From the NCBI GenBank assembly GCA_902511005.1, contig CABXDN010000012.1:1-36612 (forward strand): a DNA stretch of 36,612 bases. The letters run 5' to 3'. The notes under the pieces are model-generated. The model saw nothing but the letters and a program-made list of their open reading frames with translations. It did not search any database and was not told where the DNA came from. This DNA comes from an uncultured Candidatus Poseidoniales archaeon (GTDB taxonomy: Archaea > Thermoplasmatota > Poseidoniia > Poseidoniales > Thalassarchaeaceae). The first letter of the stretch is position 1. Each line of letters begins with the position of its first letter. Positions 17,003 through 26,023 of this stretch are shown here, in pieces. The position numbers were made by a program, and so were the translations under genes.

Positions 17003-18640
17003 TTATTCTGATTCAATGTCTAAGTTACCAGAGTCAAAATCACTCATATCTATGCTTTCTATATCTTTGTAAACAATAGGAGTAAGTGAGAGACTACCTA
17101 TGATAAGTAGTGCAACTATTATGACCCAATAAGCATCATTCGACCACGTAATAGCGTACCTGACAACACAATAAATAGTAGATATTACTAGAGTTAGTAG
17201 CATGATAGGGAAGCCCGTACGGAAGAATCTATTGAAAGATATGTCGTCACCTGAATCTTCCGCTAAACCTGCAGCCACTACATTAGCAGAAGCCCCTATG
17301 ATGGTTCCGTTGCCGCCTAAGCAGGCACCCAACGCCAAAGCCCATGCCAATGGCCCTAATGGCAAATCTAGAACTGGATCAGAGGCTAACTGAATTACTA
17401 CAGGTACCATAGTTGCAGTATAAGGTATATTATCTATGAATGCTGATGCTATTGCAGACACCCATAGAAGTAGAAGGATAGCGACCATCAACCTATTCTC
17501 TTCAGATGCTTTAGATATTGTATCAGAAATTAAATCTGCAATCATTTCTATCAACCCCATATATTCAAGCCCATGTATCATTATAAATAATCCCGCGAAA
17601 AATATGATTGTTGTCCATTCTACCGCGTCTAATTGTTCTTCGACACGGTGCGGAGATGTGACAAGAAGCATCAAAACTGCACCGCCAAGAGCGATTGTAG
17701 CAACTGAAAATAATGGATGAGGGAAGGCTGAATGTAAAAAGAACAATAAGATTACACCAATCAATATAATTCCTGATTTTTTAAGAAGAGGGACATCTTT
17801 TATACCATACTGAGCTCTTAAAAGATCTATATTCCTTACCCTATTTCCAGAAAGGCCAGGTTTTTCTATTATTCTCAATAACCAGAAAGCAGGTATCATA
17901 GCTATCAGAACTGCAGGAGCCACATGAATAATAAAATCGCTGAATCCTATGCCTTGTCCCGCTAGAGCGTCAATTCCACTAAGACTTTGCTCGGAAAGTT
18001 GAGCACCTATGATAATATTTGGAGGATCTCCTATTTGAGTAGCCGCGCCTCCAATATTAGAGAACATGACTTCGGCAATAATTAGAGGGACGGGTTGTAA
18101 ATTTAGAACTCGGCATATCTGAATCGTAACAGGGACTATTAACAAGATTGTAGTTACGTTATCTAATAAGGCAGAAAATACTGCAGTAACAATGCATAGA
18201 ATGAATGTTAATCGCCATATCGAACCACCACTTTGAGCATATGCCTGCACGGCTGCCCATTCAAAAAGACCGGTTTTTGATAAAATATCAACCATTACCA
18301 TCATACCTATGAGTAATCCGATAGTTTCCCAATCTATCCATGTCATAATAACCATCAAATCGGGACCATTCCCCACAATGTGCAGTGAAACAACAGCAGC
18401 GATTCCACCCAATGCTGCTGCAAGTGCACGATGGACGACTTCGAAAACAATCAAGCCATAAACAGCCACAAGTATCGATATTGCTACTGGGACAGCCCAA
18501 CTAGGCATTTTGGAGGGTTCCCAAGGACCTTCCGAAGTACTAGCCGCTGAAACTGTCAGAGGGAAAATTACTGAAACAAAGAATGCTGATAACTGAAACA
18601 TGATTAAACGAGGTTGAAGGTCTCGGGCGTTCTTAGACAT
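17003..18640 (-). CDS. ArsB/NhaD/P-protein family ion permease
   Basis: This is a polytopic membrane transporter of 545 residues with about twelve or more helices in two homologous halves (ion transporter superfamily). The first half has ALLDNVTT (D160, N161) and SNIGGAATQIGDPPN (about 194-208). The second has a matching SAFIDNIP and GGNGTIIGASAN. These paired DN and G-rich hairpin motifs are typical of the NhaD Na+/H+ antiporter, ArsB and human P-protein group. The ion is not determined; Na+/H+ exchange fits a marine cell. The N-terminus resembles a cleavable signal (ending VSAAS). ATG 18640 is chosen because a TATA-like box sits 23-30 bases upstream and there is no Shine-Dalgarno at useful distance; ATG 18601 is an alternative. 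Confidence 0.87.
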   Translation of the reverse strand: MSKNARDLQPRLIMFQLSAFFVSVIFPLTVSAASTSEGPWEPSKMPSWAVPVAISILVAVYGLIVFEVVHRALAAALGGIAAVVSLHIVGNGPDLMVIMTWIDWETIGLLIGMMVMVDILSKTGLFEWAAVQAYAQSGGSIWRLTFILCIVTAVFSALLDNVTTILLIVPVTIQICRVLNLQPVPLIIAEVMFSNIGGAATQIGDPPNIIIGAQLSEQSLSGIDALAGQGIGFSDFIIHVAPAVLIAMIPAFWLLRIIEKPGLSGNRVRNIDLLRAQYGIKDVPLLKKSGIILIGVILLFFLHSAFPHPLFSVATIALGGAVLMLLVTSPHRVEEQLDAVEWTTIIFFAGLFIMIHGLEYMGLIEMIADLISDTISKASEENRLMVAILLLLWVSAIASAFIDNIPYTATMVPVVIQLASDPVLDLPLGPLAWALALGACLGGNGTIIGASANVVAAGLAEDSGDDISFNRFFRTGFPIMLLTLVISTIYCVVRYAITWSNDAYWVIIVALLIIGSLSLTPIVYKDIESIDMSDFDSGNLDIESE

Positions 18641-18662
18641 GGACTTGCGTACTGCATTACCT

Positions 18663-18670
18663 CTAAATAT
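18663..18670 (-). promoter_or_regulatory. TATA-like box for the permease gene
   Basis: The minus-strand sequence ATATTTAG ends 23 bases before ATG 18640, the same spacing as for asparagine synthase, consistent with a leaderless transcript. The GAGGT that follows it is too far from the start codon to act as Shine-Dalgarno for this start. Confidence 0.4.
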
Positions 18671-18711
18671 CTCACCGTCTAAAATACTGGTTTAGTAAAA
18701 TATTATCGGCA

Positions 18712-18996
18712 TTACATGCCGGACCAGAAAACTGCGATATTCCCTCTCTGGAAAACCAGTGTAGACTCAGATGATGATGAAATTAAAGAAAATAACTCCT
18801 TCCTTTCTGAAGCACCATTAGCTATTCCTTGATTTACTTTAATTTTGACTAATTTACGCTTCTTCAATTGTTGCTTCAATTCGTCAATTACTGAATCGTT
18901 AATTCCGAGTTTGCCTACTCGAATAGTGATTTCTAAACTACTATCCATTGCATTTCTTTTGATTGCATTCGGTATATTCATAATAATTACATCCAT
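18712..18996 (-). CDS. CRM/YhbY-domain RNA-binding protein
   Basis: This small RNA-binding protein has a single CRM domain. The segment EITIRVGKLGIND (GKxGl signature), the helix VIDELKQQLKKRKLVKIKV, and the closing VFQRGNIAVFW correspond to the conserved elements of YhbY, which associates with the pre-50S ribosome in bacteria. The domain fills most of the protein. ATG 18996, one base past the upstream stop, is preferred; a GTG at 19026 would overlap the Rpr2 gene by 29 bases, and a further ATG lies at 18981. It lies directly downstream of the RNase P subunit gene and in the same strand group as rRNA, which suggests ribosome or tRNA processing. The precise function in archaea is unknown to me. 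Confidence 0.83.
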   Translation of the reverse strand: MDVIIMNIPNAIKRNAMDSSLEITIRVGKLGINDSVIDELKQQLKKRKLVKIKVNQGIANGASERKELFSLISSSSESTLVFQRGNIAVFWSGM

Positions 18997-18997
18997 T

Positions 18998-19309
18998 TTA
19001 TATTGGTTTTCGGGTTTTATTTTCACACCTTAGACAAGTCGTAATCACTGAGTGTTTCCTTATCCTAATACGTGAATCTCTTCCAAACCTCATTACTGAT
19101 TCACAAGACTTGCAAATAAGAATACGAGAAAGAGATTCATTACTCTGACCGTGCCTTTTACTTAATCTAAGTATATCTCTAGCCGCAATATCTCTAATCC
19201 TATGAGAGTTTTTGTCAGGAGAAAGAATAATTTTAGATAACTTATTAATCGCTTCTGAAGAACGATTTTTTCGGCGGATTGAATCTTTCGAACGTCTCCT
19301 CGATGACAT
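18998..19309 (-). CDS. rnp4: Ribonuclease P protein subunit Rpr2/Rpp21
   Basis: This zinc-ribbon subunit of archaeal RNase P assists the catalytic RNA in removing tRNA 5' leaders. The N-terminal half is very basic (SSRRRSKDSIRRKNR), followed by the helical region IRDIAARDILRLSKRHG. The C-terminal zinc ribbon has CKSC (C69, C72) and CLRC (C95, C98, numbered from the upstream GTG at 19318), with the intervening RIRIRKHSVITT strand typical of the family. ATG 19309 is taken as start; GTG 19318 would add three residues. The gene follows adenylate kinase by about ten bases and is one base ahead of the CRM protein gene, so the three are probably one transcript. Confidence 0.85.
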   Translation of the reverse strand: MSSRRRSKDSIRRKNRSSEAINKLSKIILSPDKNSHRIRDIAARDILRLSKRHGQSNESLSRILICKSCESVMRFGRDSRIRIRKHSVITTCLRCENKTRKPI

Positions 19310-19319
19310 TTTAATCACA

Positions 19320-19961
19320 TTAATTAGTTAAGCGAGAGATGATTTCATCACCTACATCTTCTATAGATTGATTTCCATTAATTCGTATCAATAGCCCTTG
19401 GCTTTCATACCAACCTGCAAGAGGTGAGGTCTGCTCGTGATACGCAGATAATCTCGTCCTTACAGTCGATTCATTGTCGTCTTTTCTTTGAATTAAACGC
19501 TGAGAAATTAACTCGGGAGCAGGATTAAATTTCGTATGATAAATAGCACCAGTTTCTGGATCCATACGCCGGCCGACTATTCTTTCAACTATTGAATCGT
19601 CGGGTACTTCTATGGAAATTACGGCACTGACTTGGGCTATTTTAGCAAGTTCTTCTGCCTGAGCAACAGTGCGAGGATAGCCATCAAAAAGAACTCCCTC
19701 TGAAGCATCATCCATGCTAAGTCTTTCATTGATAAGCCCAATTATTACATCGTCAGGGACTAATTTTCCTGCTTCCATGAAAACTTTAGCGGCTAAACCC
19801 ATCTCACTCCCTGAAGATACTGCTTCTCTGAGCATATCTCCTGTAGATACTTGTGGTTTTGAGGTTAAATTGACTATCCTATTTGCCTGCGTACCCTTAC
19901 CTGCACCAGGTGGACCAAACAATACTATCGAACCTTTCATAACTCTGTGGGGAAAGGTCAT
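19320..19961 (-). CDS. adk: Adenylate kinase (bacterial/eukaryotic-type)
   Basis: It catalyses ATP + AMP to 2 ADP in the cytoplasm. The P-loop is GPPGAGKGTQ (residues 16-25), followed by STGDMLR, FDGYPRT for the AMP site, GRRMDPETGAIYH starting the LID domain, and RLSAYHEQT. The LID lacks the four-cysteine zinc site. Its closest family is the Adk common in bacteria and eukaryotes (COG0563 type), not the AdkA type of methanogens and Sulfolobus; this suggests an old transfer or lineage-specific replacement. MKGSIVLFG at 19940 is an alternative start that would match the family N-terminus more closely. It lies 20 bases after the subtilase gene. Confidence 0.93.
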   Translation of the reverse strand: MTFPHRVMKGSIVLFGPPGAGKGTQANRIVNLTSKPQVSTGDMLREAVSSGSEMGLAAKVFMEAGKLVPDDVIIGLINERLSMDDASEGVLFDGYPRTVAQAEELAKIAQVSAVISIEVPDDSIVERIVGRRMDPETGAIYHTKFNPAPELISQRLIQRKDDNESTVRTRLSAYHEQTSPLAGWYESQGLLIRINGNQSIEDVGDEIISRLTN

Positions 19962-19981
19962 GGTGATAAGTCAAACCCAAA

Positions 19982-22900
19982 CTAAGGTTGATTCTGCTCC
20001 CACCACAGATGACCATAAGATTGCCATTGATCCATAGTCCAACCCTCAGGTAAACCACCCAAAGGTAATGGTGCTGAGCCTTCAGGAGCAATTGATAATT
20101 TTGGTGGCCCAGAAGCAGCTAAAGCCGCCTGTATTTCATCTTGACTAACTCCTCCTGTCATAGTATCTCCTGACCCTAAAGAGGTGTCGAGTGCAGCATT
20201 ACGTCGTTCAGTAGAAGTACCTGATAAAAGAGCTGAACCCTTGGGTATGAGTTCTTCTTCGGAAGACATCAGATTTTGAGAATTCCTCCTCATTCGGAGA
20301 CCTAACACAAATACTCCAGCTAGAGAAAATAAGAACAATAGGGCTAGTGTCCATGAAGGCAACCCTATTGACTCTATTAATCCTGAAACACCACCTGAGC
20401 TAGAAGATCTTTCCTTACTCATTTGCAGTTCGATTTTAGAGTTTGTAACTTCTACATCATCAGGAGAGAAGTTAGTTGCATTAGCAGATAATTCGACACT
20501 TGAGAGCCCATAAACTGTACTTGACGTTGATTTAACGGACAATTGTATGATTTTTGATTCACCAGGTAATATATCATTCACTACATTATCGCTTAATAGA
20601 AGATTCCAATCATTAGACTGAGAAATTATTATTTCAGCACCGGAGTTAGTATTTCCAAGATTAGTCACATTAACTGTAAAAATCGCTGCTTGACCGGATG
20701 GAACTTCTTCAATTGACGTAAAGTCAGATTCTAGCACAATCCAAATAGAAGGAACTACTAAAACTGATAATTCAATAGTTTCGAAATAAGTATCGCCACT
20801 AGGAGTAGTGAATTCAACGATTACAGAGACTATTTGAGATAATTCACCCATAGGGAGATGCCCAGGTAAGTCAAGTCCGACTGAAACATATGCTTCACGG
20901 TTCATATCCATCTCAAAAGAATTCCCAGAAAGAAATCCTCCAGACCAATCTGTAGGTAAACTACCCATCGTCAAAGAAATATCCAGAGGGACATTTCCAA
21001 TATTATGGAGTTTTATCTGAGTGACTGAGGACTTACCTAGAGCGACTTCGATTTGTCCAGAACTCTCAGCATCTAGAGATGCAAGTTCTTCAATAATCAA
21101 TTTCGTACCATTGATTAAAGTTTCAGAACCTTGAAGTGTAGTACGGATTATTATTGTGTTAGAATCCCCCCTATTAGCTGCAAGAGGTACAATAGTATTG
21201 ACAGAAATAGAAATACTATTACCTGCTAAAATATCGACACTCATGTCACCATTAACTACTTCATTGCTACCTTCGATTAATTGTGTTGGCCAACTATTTT
21301 GTACATTAACAGTAAACTGTAAAGGCACATTTCCTTCATTGGTAATTACTAGAGTAGTAGTAACCAATTCACCATTCAGTACCGACCTATCATCTGCAAG
21401 CCCCAACGGCCCTAATGAAATGCCACTATCTGAAAAAATTTCAGTACGGAACTCACGGCTTTCAAATACTTCGACAGATGCTTCATCTATTGAAAATAAA
21501 CTGGGATCATTTACGGACTGAGTAGTGCAACTAACGTCTTCAATTGTGCCAGAAGAAGGGAAACCTAACACGTCATTAGGTACTCTGACTCTTATCGGAA
21601 CAGGTAAAAACTGAAGTCTTGAAAGTGGCTCTAAATTGAGGACTGACGTTTCACTATCACCTACTTTGACTATCCATCTATTCTCACTTTCACAAGATAT
21701 TGTATACTGAGTAGGCCCATTTCCAGTATTAAGAATTGAAAGAGAATATTGAGCGAATTGCCCAGGTGTTGCGCCCAAATCATCTGCACCAGCGATAACT
21801 GTGACTAAACCTTCTACCCTTTCAACTACAGATCTCAATTGTAATGAATGATATACCGTAGGGGCGTTTTTATCCCATAATGTTACTTGAGACACAAATG
21901 TACCAGGTAGAGCGTATATCGCATTATCTACATCTGAATCTACATCTGAAAAATCCAAAGAGATAATTCTTCGATCACCTTGGTCACCAGAGGGAGACAA
22001 TGTCCAAGGACCAGATTCATTAAATAATTTCCACCACTCATCTTGAGGAGACATTAACAGGCCACCGATACCCAACAGTTGAACTGGAGATGCAGAAATG
22101 TCAACAGTAATTTGAGATGTTCCCTCATTCCTCATTTCTAACTGAAAAGATACTGAATTGGTAGTAGTAGGGTCGAGACTTCGAGTACGTGAATCCTCTA
22201 TTTCTGAAGGTGTAGACGGCAAAGTACCATCAACTAATAGAGGAGTTAATCTAACACCGACTTGAGATACATAAACATCAATTTCAACATAGTTATTATC
22301 AATTCCATCTACTTCATCATTTAATTCTAATACCTCTGAATTAGAATCTAATGTCATTTTGATAGTATGTAGACCAGTTGTCGTGAATATATGAGGATAT
22401 GATAATGAAGATATTGAACCACCAGATAATGATGTTTTTTCTTGCTCTAGAATTACACTATTATCTGTAATATCTTCGATTAATATCGAATAATCACCGG
22501 TTGGACCTGCCGCTTGATTTTTCCATTGCGCTTCTATCAAAAATGTGTCTCCTTGAAGTGGGCTTTCTACCGAAGTAGTAAGTGAATTAGGAATAATTGT
22601 TAAATCGGGTAGTAATGTTTCGGTTAAATCTCCTGTTAAAACTATAGCATAATTTTGTAAATATCCACCGGCATGTCCTACTTCAATAGACCATGTGCCG
22701 CTCTCAGGGAGAGATAAACGGATTCTCTCAACATTGTTTAAATAATCTGGAGAACCGTCTTTAGCACTAAAACCATTCATGAAATTATTACCATAATAAA
22801 TATCTCCACTGGGAGAAGTTACTATCAAATTAAGATCATTTACCAACTTCGGTGATGATTGATTTGCCACCGCCGAACCTTCACGATCATTCCAAACCAG

Positions 22901-24751
22901 CGTTATATCGAATTTAGAAGAAGAATCTAATTCGATGTTATAGATGAATGAATGACCAGGTCTTAATTCTCGGGAATTATCATATAATAAATCTAACTGC
23001 TCATTATTATCGTTAGGAAATATACTATTTGACACGTTAACTTCCCCCCAGCCTTCCATGGAGTTGGGTATGTCCGGAGTACCTATATCATCAGCACCAT
23101 TGATTAAAACCGCTTTGATAAGATCAGAACGAGGTTCAGCAAGAGATTGAGTTTCACGAAGATGTTGCCTAACCATAGTAGCTGCACCAGCAGCGACTGC
23201 AGTGGACATCGAAGAACCATTAAGAGTCATGTAGAGAGGAATATCTGTACCCTCATGAGTCGATGTCGAACAGCTTTCTCCTTCTACAAATAATGCCTCT
23301 TCGGCCCTTGCAGAGCATATCATAACGCCTGGTGCAACAAGATCTGGCTTTATACGACCATCTAAGGTTGTACCTTTAGAGGATGTTGATGCAACTGCAC
23401 CTTGCGCTTCGCTTCCATATGAACCAGTTGTTGAAGAACCAATAGTCAATACATTTTTCGCAGTTCCAGGAGGTGTTATAGTTTCATAACCAGAATCACC
23501 TAAATCTCCTGCAGAAAATAATACAAGAAAACTGGGTTGATCAACTACGTAAGAGTCAGCAGACCTTGAATCCGAACTATATTCCCCTATTAGGTTGACA
23601 TTCCCCCAACTATTAGTTTGAATCCGAGCACTTTGTTGATATGAATGTGAAAACATATCGTAAAGAGAGCCCCAACGTGCCAAAATACCAGAACTATCTG
23701 CTTCTAATTGATAAAAATGGAATGTTGCAGCAGGAACCATGCCTTGCGTGAATGATTCTCCGGCTCCATCTCCAAGTAAAGTCGAGGTCACGTGAGTACC
23801 ATGACCACTATTCCTGTCCGAATAAGAATTATCCGGGCCAAATTGATTATAGATTTCTCTTATTCGACCATTAAAATCTCCATGATCCTCATCAATCCCT
23901 GTATCTGAGATTGCCAAAATCTCACCACTTCCATTTAATCCAGGAGATATTTCTAATGCAATGTCAGTCCCAACTAGTTCTCTTGCATTATCATTATGGA
24001 TTGTAATTATAGAAGATGAATGAATACTTAGAATACGACCATCCATAGCTAAAACGGGAATCCATGAAGCATCTATATTCTTAATTTGACATAGGAACGC
24101 ATCACAAATACTTCTTGCGACCTCATCTTCCGATAATACTTTCAGATTTTTTTCTAATTCTAATAGTTCATCAAATTCTAAGTCTGATGCAGGGATTATA
24201 TCTAAATCTACAATGATTCCACCTCTTCCTGCGACACTCACTAATTCTTGTGATACTCTCCATGCAATAGGTAAACCGTTAATCCAACGTACATGTTCAG
24301 ATTTTTCCAACAAGGACTTTGTCTCTGAAATATCGTCAACAGGCAATCTCACTATCAAAGCCGAATCTGGGATTGAATCTATGATGGGTATCTCATACAA
24401 GTCTAATAAATCTATCAATCCTGTCATATCAACTCCATTGGATTGTATAATTACTAATCCAGTTCGGAATATTGCAGACGAATCAAATAGATTTTCAGGC
24501 CCAAGAGGAATGGGGTCAACCAAAGGGTCGAAATCACCAAACGGAGAATTAATTAAACCAGAGAATTTTTTTAAATCATAACTAGATTCATAATCGACCG
24601 AAATTTCACTCCATTGAAAATCTGTAATTGCTTCATTGGGAATAGAAATCGAAGGACTTTCTGAATCGTTATTTGATGCTAGGACAGCGCCAGACCATGA
24701 TGAAAACATCAGTAATAGAAGTACTGGAAGTACTGTCCTCGTAGCAGTCAT
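19982..24751 (-). CDS. Secreted, membrane-anchored S8 subtilisin-like protease (1589 aa)
   Basis: This is a very large extracellular serine protease. A signal peptide (about residues 1-25) is followed by a long pro-region and the S8 catalytic domain with D283 (SDTGID), H317 (GHGTHV) and S514 (NGSSMS). The usual oxyanion AGN motif reads SAGD (D416). A P-domain/PPC-like beta domain follows (about 570-710), then long beta-rich regions resembling CARDB/NEW3 repeats to about residue 1440. One helix (about 1467-1486, then RMRR) anchors the protein, and a 100-residue cytoplasmic tail ends with GWTMDQWQSYGHLWWEQ. The anchor would hold the protease at the surface, where it could digest protein for uptake. 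It is probably transcribed with adenylate kinase and RNase P genes downstream. Confidence 0.9.
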   Translation of the reverse strand: MTATRTVLPVLLLLMFSSWSGAVLASNNDSESPSISIPNEAITDFQWSEISVDYESSYDLKKFSGLINSPFGDFDPLVDPIPLGPENLFDSSAIFRTGLVIIQSNGVDMTGLIDLLDLYEIPIIDSIPDSALIVRLPVDDISETKSLLEKSEHVRWINGLPIAWRVSQELVSVAGRGGIIVDLDIIPASDLEFDELLELEKNLKVLSEDEVARSICDAFLCQIKNIDASWIPVLAMDGRILSIHSSSIITIHNDNARELVGTDIALEISPGLNGSGEILAISDTGIDEDHGDFNGRIREIYNQFGPDNSYSDRNSGHGTHVTSTLLGDGAGESFTQGMVPAATFHFYQLEADSSGILARWGSLYDMFSHSYQQSARIQTNSWGNVNLIGEYSSDSRSADSYVVDQPSFLVLFSAGDLGDSGYETITPPGTAKNVLTIGSSTTGSYGSEAQGAVASTSSKGTTLDGRIKPDLVAPGVMICSARAEEALFVEGESCSTSTHEGTDIPLYMTLNGSSMSTAVAAGAATMVRQHLRETQSLAEPRSDLIKAVLINGADDIGTPDIPNSMEGWGEVNVSNSIFPNDNNEQLDLLYDNSRELRPGHSFIYNIELDSSSKFDITLVWNDREGSAVANQSSPKLVNDLNLIVTSPSGDIYYGNNFMNGFSAKDGSPDYLNNVERIRLSLPESGTWSIEVGHAGGYLQNYAIVLTGDLTETLLPDLTIIPNSLTTSVESPLQGDTFLIEAQWKNQAAGPTGDYSILIEDITDNSVILEQEKTSLSGGSISSLSYPHIFTTTGLHTIKMTLDSNSEVLELNDEVDGIDNNYVEIDVYVSQVGVRLTPLLVDGTLPSTPSEIEDSRTRSLDPTTTNSVSFQLEMRNEGTSQITVDISASPVQLLGIGGLLMSPQDEWWKLFNESGPWTLSPSGDQGDRRIISLDFSDVDSDVDNAIYALPGTFVSQVTLWDKNAPTVYHSLQLRSVVERVEGLVTVIAGADDLGATPGQFAQYSLSILNTGNGPTQYTISCESENRWIVKVGDSETSVLNLEPLSRLQFLPVPIRVRVPNDVLGFPSSGTIEDVSCTTQSVNDPSLFSIDEASVEVFESREFRTEIFSDSGISLGPLGLADDRSVLNGELVTTTLVITNEGNVPLQFTVNVQNSWPTQLIEGSNEVVNGDMSVDILAGNSISISVNTIVPLAANRGDSNTIIIRTTLQGSETLINGTKLIIEELASLDAESSGQIEVALGKSSVTQIKLHNIGNVPLDISLTMGSLPTDWSGGFLSGNSFEMDMNREAYVSVGLDLPGHLPMGELSQIVSVIVEFTTPSGDTYFETIELSVLVVPSIWIVLESDFTSIEEVPSGQAAIFTVNVTNLGNTNSGAEIIISQSNDWNLLLSDNVVNDILPGESKIIQLSVKSTSSTVYGLSSVELSANATNFSPDDVEVTNSKIELQMSKERSSSSGGVSGLIESIGLPSWTLALLFLFSLAGVFVLGLRMRRNSQNLMSSEEELIPKGSALLSGTSTERRNAALDTSLGSGDTMTGGVSQDEIQAALAASGPPKLSIAPEGSAPLPLGGLPEGWTMDQWQSYGHLWWEQNQP

Positions 24752-24821
24752 CTATATCGGGCGGACGAATCTACCCTTTTGACCATTAAGACTGAATGTC
24801 TCGCAGAATAAAACACAAATA

Positions 24822-25862
24822 TCAAAGACTGTAGTATTTTGATATCGCAGAATCTGTCTTAGAAACACTAGTTTTCCAATCTTTTTCAGTACCCATTAAT
24901 GCTCTAACACAATCTACATTTTCAGGAATAACATCACTTTCTTGATGAATTGCTTGGAAATAATATAATCTATTGCCAACTAATTTAACTCCGTCTTCCC
25001 ATACAAATATTTCATGTAAATCTCCCCACTTTCTACCTATGTCTCTAGCCATTTCCATAACTTCAGCAGTAGTTGGTATACGATCTTCTTTCCCATTCAT
25101 TACAATAACGCGCGGAGTATCCATCCAAATCTCAATTATCTTCTCAGTGTTCAGACCATGGCCCTCTGGTAAATCAGCGATAATAGAATGGACGTGCATC
25201 AGCGTAGTTGGTACTGCGACGGCGAGAGAATTTATTTCAATCTCAGGCTTAACAGTCATTACGTCAGGGCCGTGATGACTGGGGACTTTCAGTACAGGTT
25301 TGATTGCATTAATAGGACCTTTATCTGAATCGCCAGGATCTGCGGCTCTACGGATCATGGTGCATTCAACTTTTAGAGCCCCACAGTGGTCAAAAAGTGG
25401 TATCAAAGTTCTTGAAAGACCAGTTGTATTACATGAAACTACACGAGTTCCTTGGGCATTGAGATTCTCTTTGTGGTTAGCACAAGATGTGTAAGAAAGA
25501 CCTGTTAAGGAATGTTTTTCACCACCTTGAAACATATATTTGACACCAGCTGATTTATATTTTTGGAGATTAGATGCTCCCATCTTCCCAGGTGCACAAT
25601 CAATTACAACATCTGCAACTGATAGTAAATCTGAAAGGCCCCCCTTACAGTCATAATCTGAATCATCAAACGATGAAATTTTTTCAGCGTCATCAAATGT
25701 GCAATATAGTGGAAATCCTTTCTTAGCTGCTAATCCACACCCAAAGGAAGGCCCTGTTTTAGTTACACCTACTATTTCCATGTCTTCCTGTGCATCAATT
25801 GCATCCGCCACACGTTTTCCTATTGTACCGAAACCATTTATTGCGACTTTGATAGTTACCAT
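24822..25862 (-). CDS. gap: Type II (archaeal) glyceraldehyde-3-phosphate dehydrogenase
   Basis: It oxidises glyceraldehyde-3-phosphate with phosphate and NAD(P), in glycolysis or in reverse in gluconeogenesis. The N-terminal Rossmann motif is INGFGTIGKRVADA; the catalytic cysteine is C144 in VSCNTTGLSRT, and the following MIRRAADPGD is typical of the archaeal family. The length of 346 residues is normal for type II enzymes. The start ATG 25862 fits the family N-terminus. It stands alone between the subtilase gene and a divergent operon. Presence of phosphorylating GAPDH fits a cell capable of gluconeogenesis from propionate-derived succinate (inference). Confidence 0.95.
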   Translation of the reverse strand: MVTIKVAINGFGTIGKRVADAIDAQEDMEIVGVTKTGPSFGCGLAAKKGFPLYCTFDDAEKISSFDDSDYDCKGGLSDLLSVADVVIDCAPGKMGASNLQKYKSAGVKYMFQGGEKHSLTGLSYTSCANHKENLNAQGTRVVSCNTTGLSRTLIPLFDHCGALKVECTMIRRAADPGDSDKGPINAIKPVLKVPSHHGPDVMTVKPEIEINSLAVAVPTTLMHVHSIIADLPEGHGLNTEKIIEIWMDTPRVIVMNGKEDRIPTTAEVMEMARDIGRKWGDLHEIFVWEDGVKLVGNRLYYFQAIHQESDVIPENVDCVRALMGTEKDWKTSVSKTDSAISKYYSL

Positions 25863-25991
25863 ATTCTCACATACTGCCCTAGGGATGTTTACCTTGCCCT
25901 AGTACAAACTCTATGAATATACCCTTTTTTACAGATAAAAAATATTAAGATTATCCTAAATAAGAAAACTTCCTTCTCCGTCAGAATCAAG

Positions 25992-25999
25992 ACTAAATA
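25992..25999 (+). promoter_or_regulatory. Possible TATA-like box for the glutamate-synthase-like gene
   Basis: ACTAAATA lies 25-32 bases before ATG 26024, in a 161-base divergent gap. A GGGAG just upstream of the ATG could act as Shine-Dalgarno, so the transcript may instead have a short leader from another box. Confidence 0.28.
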
Positions 26000-26023
26000 C
26001 ACTGTCAGAGTGATGGGAGTCGT

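Noticed and set aside
18589-18645. Short upstream frame MQYASPCLRTPETFNLV ending just before an internal ATG of the permease, as a possible regulatory uORF
   Set aside because: The TATA position predicts transcription starting at about 18640, after the ATG of this frame, and its GAGGT is only one base from that ATG.
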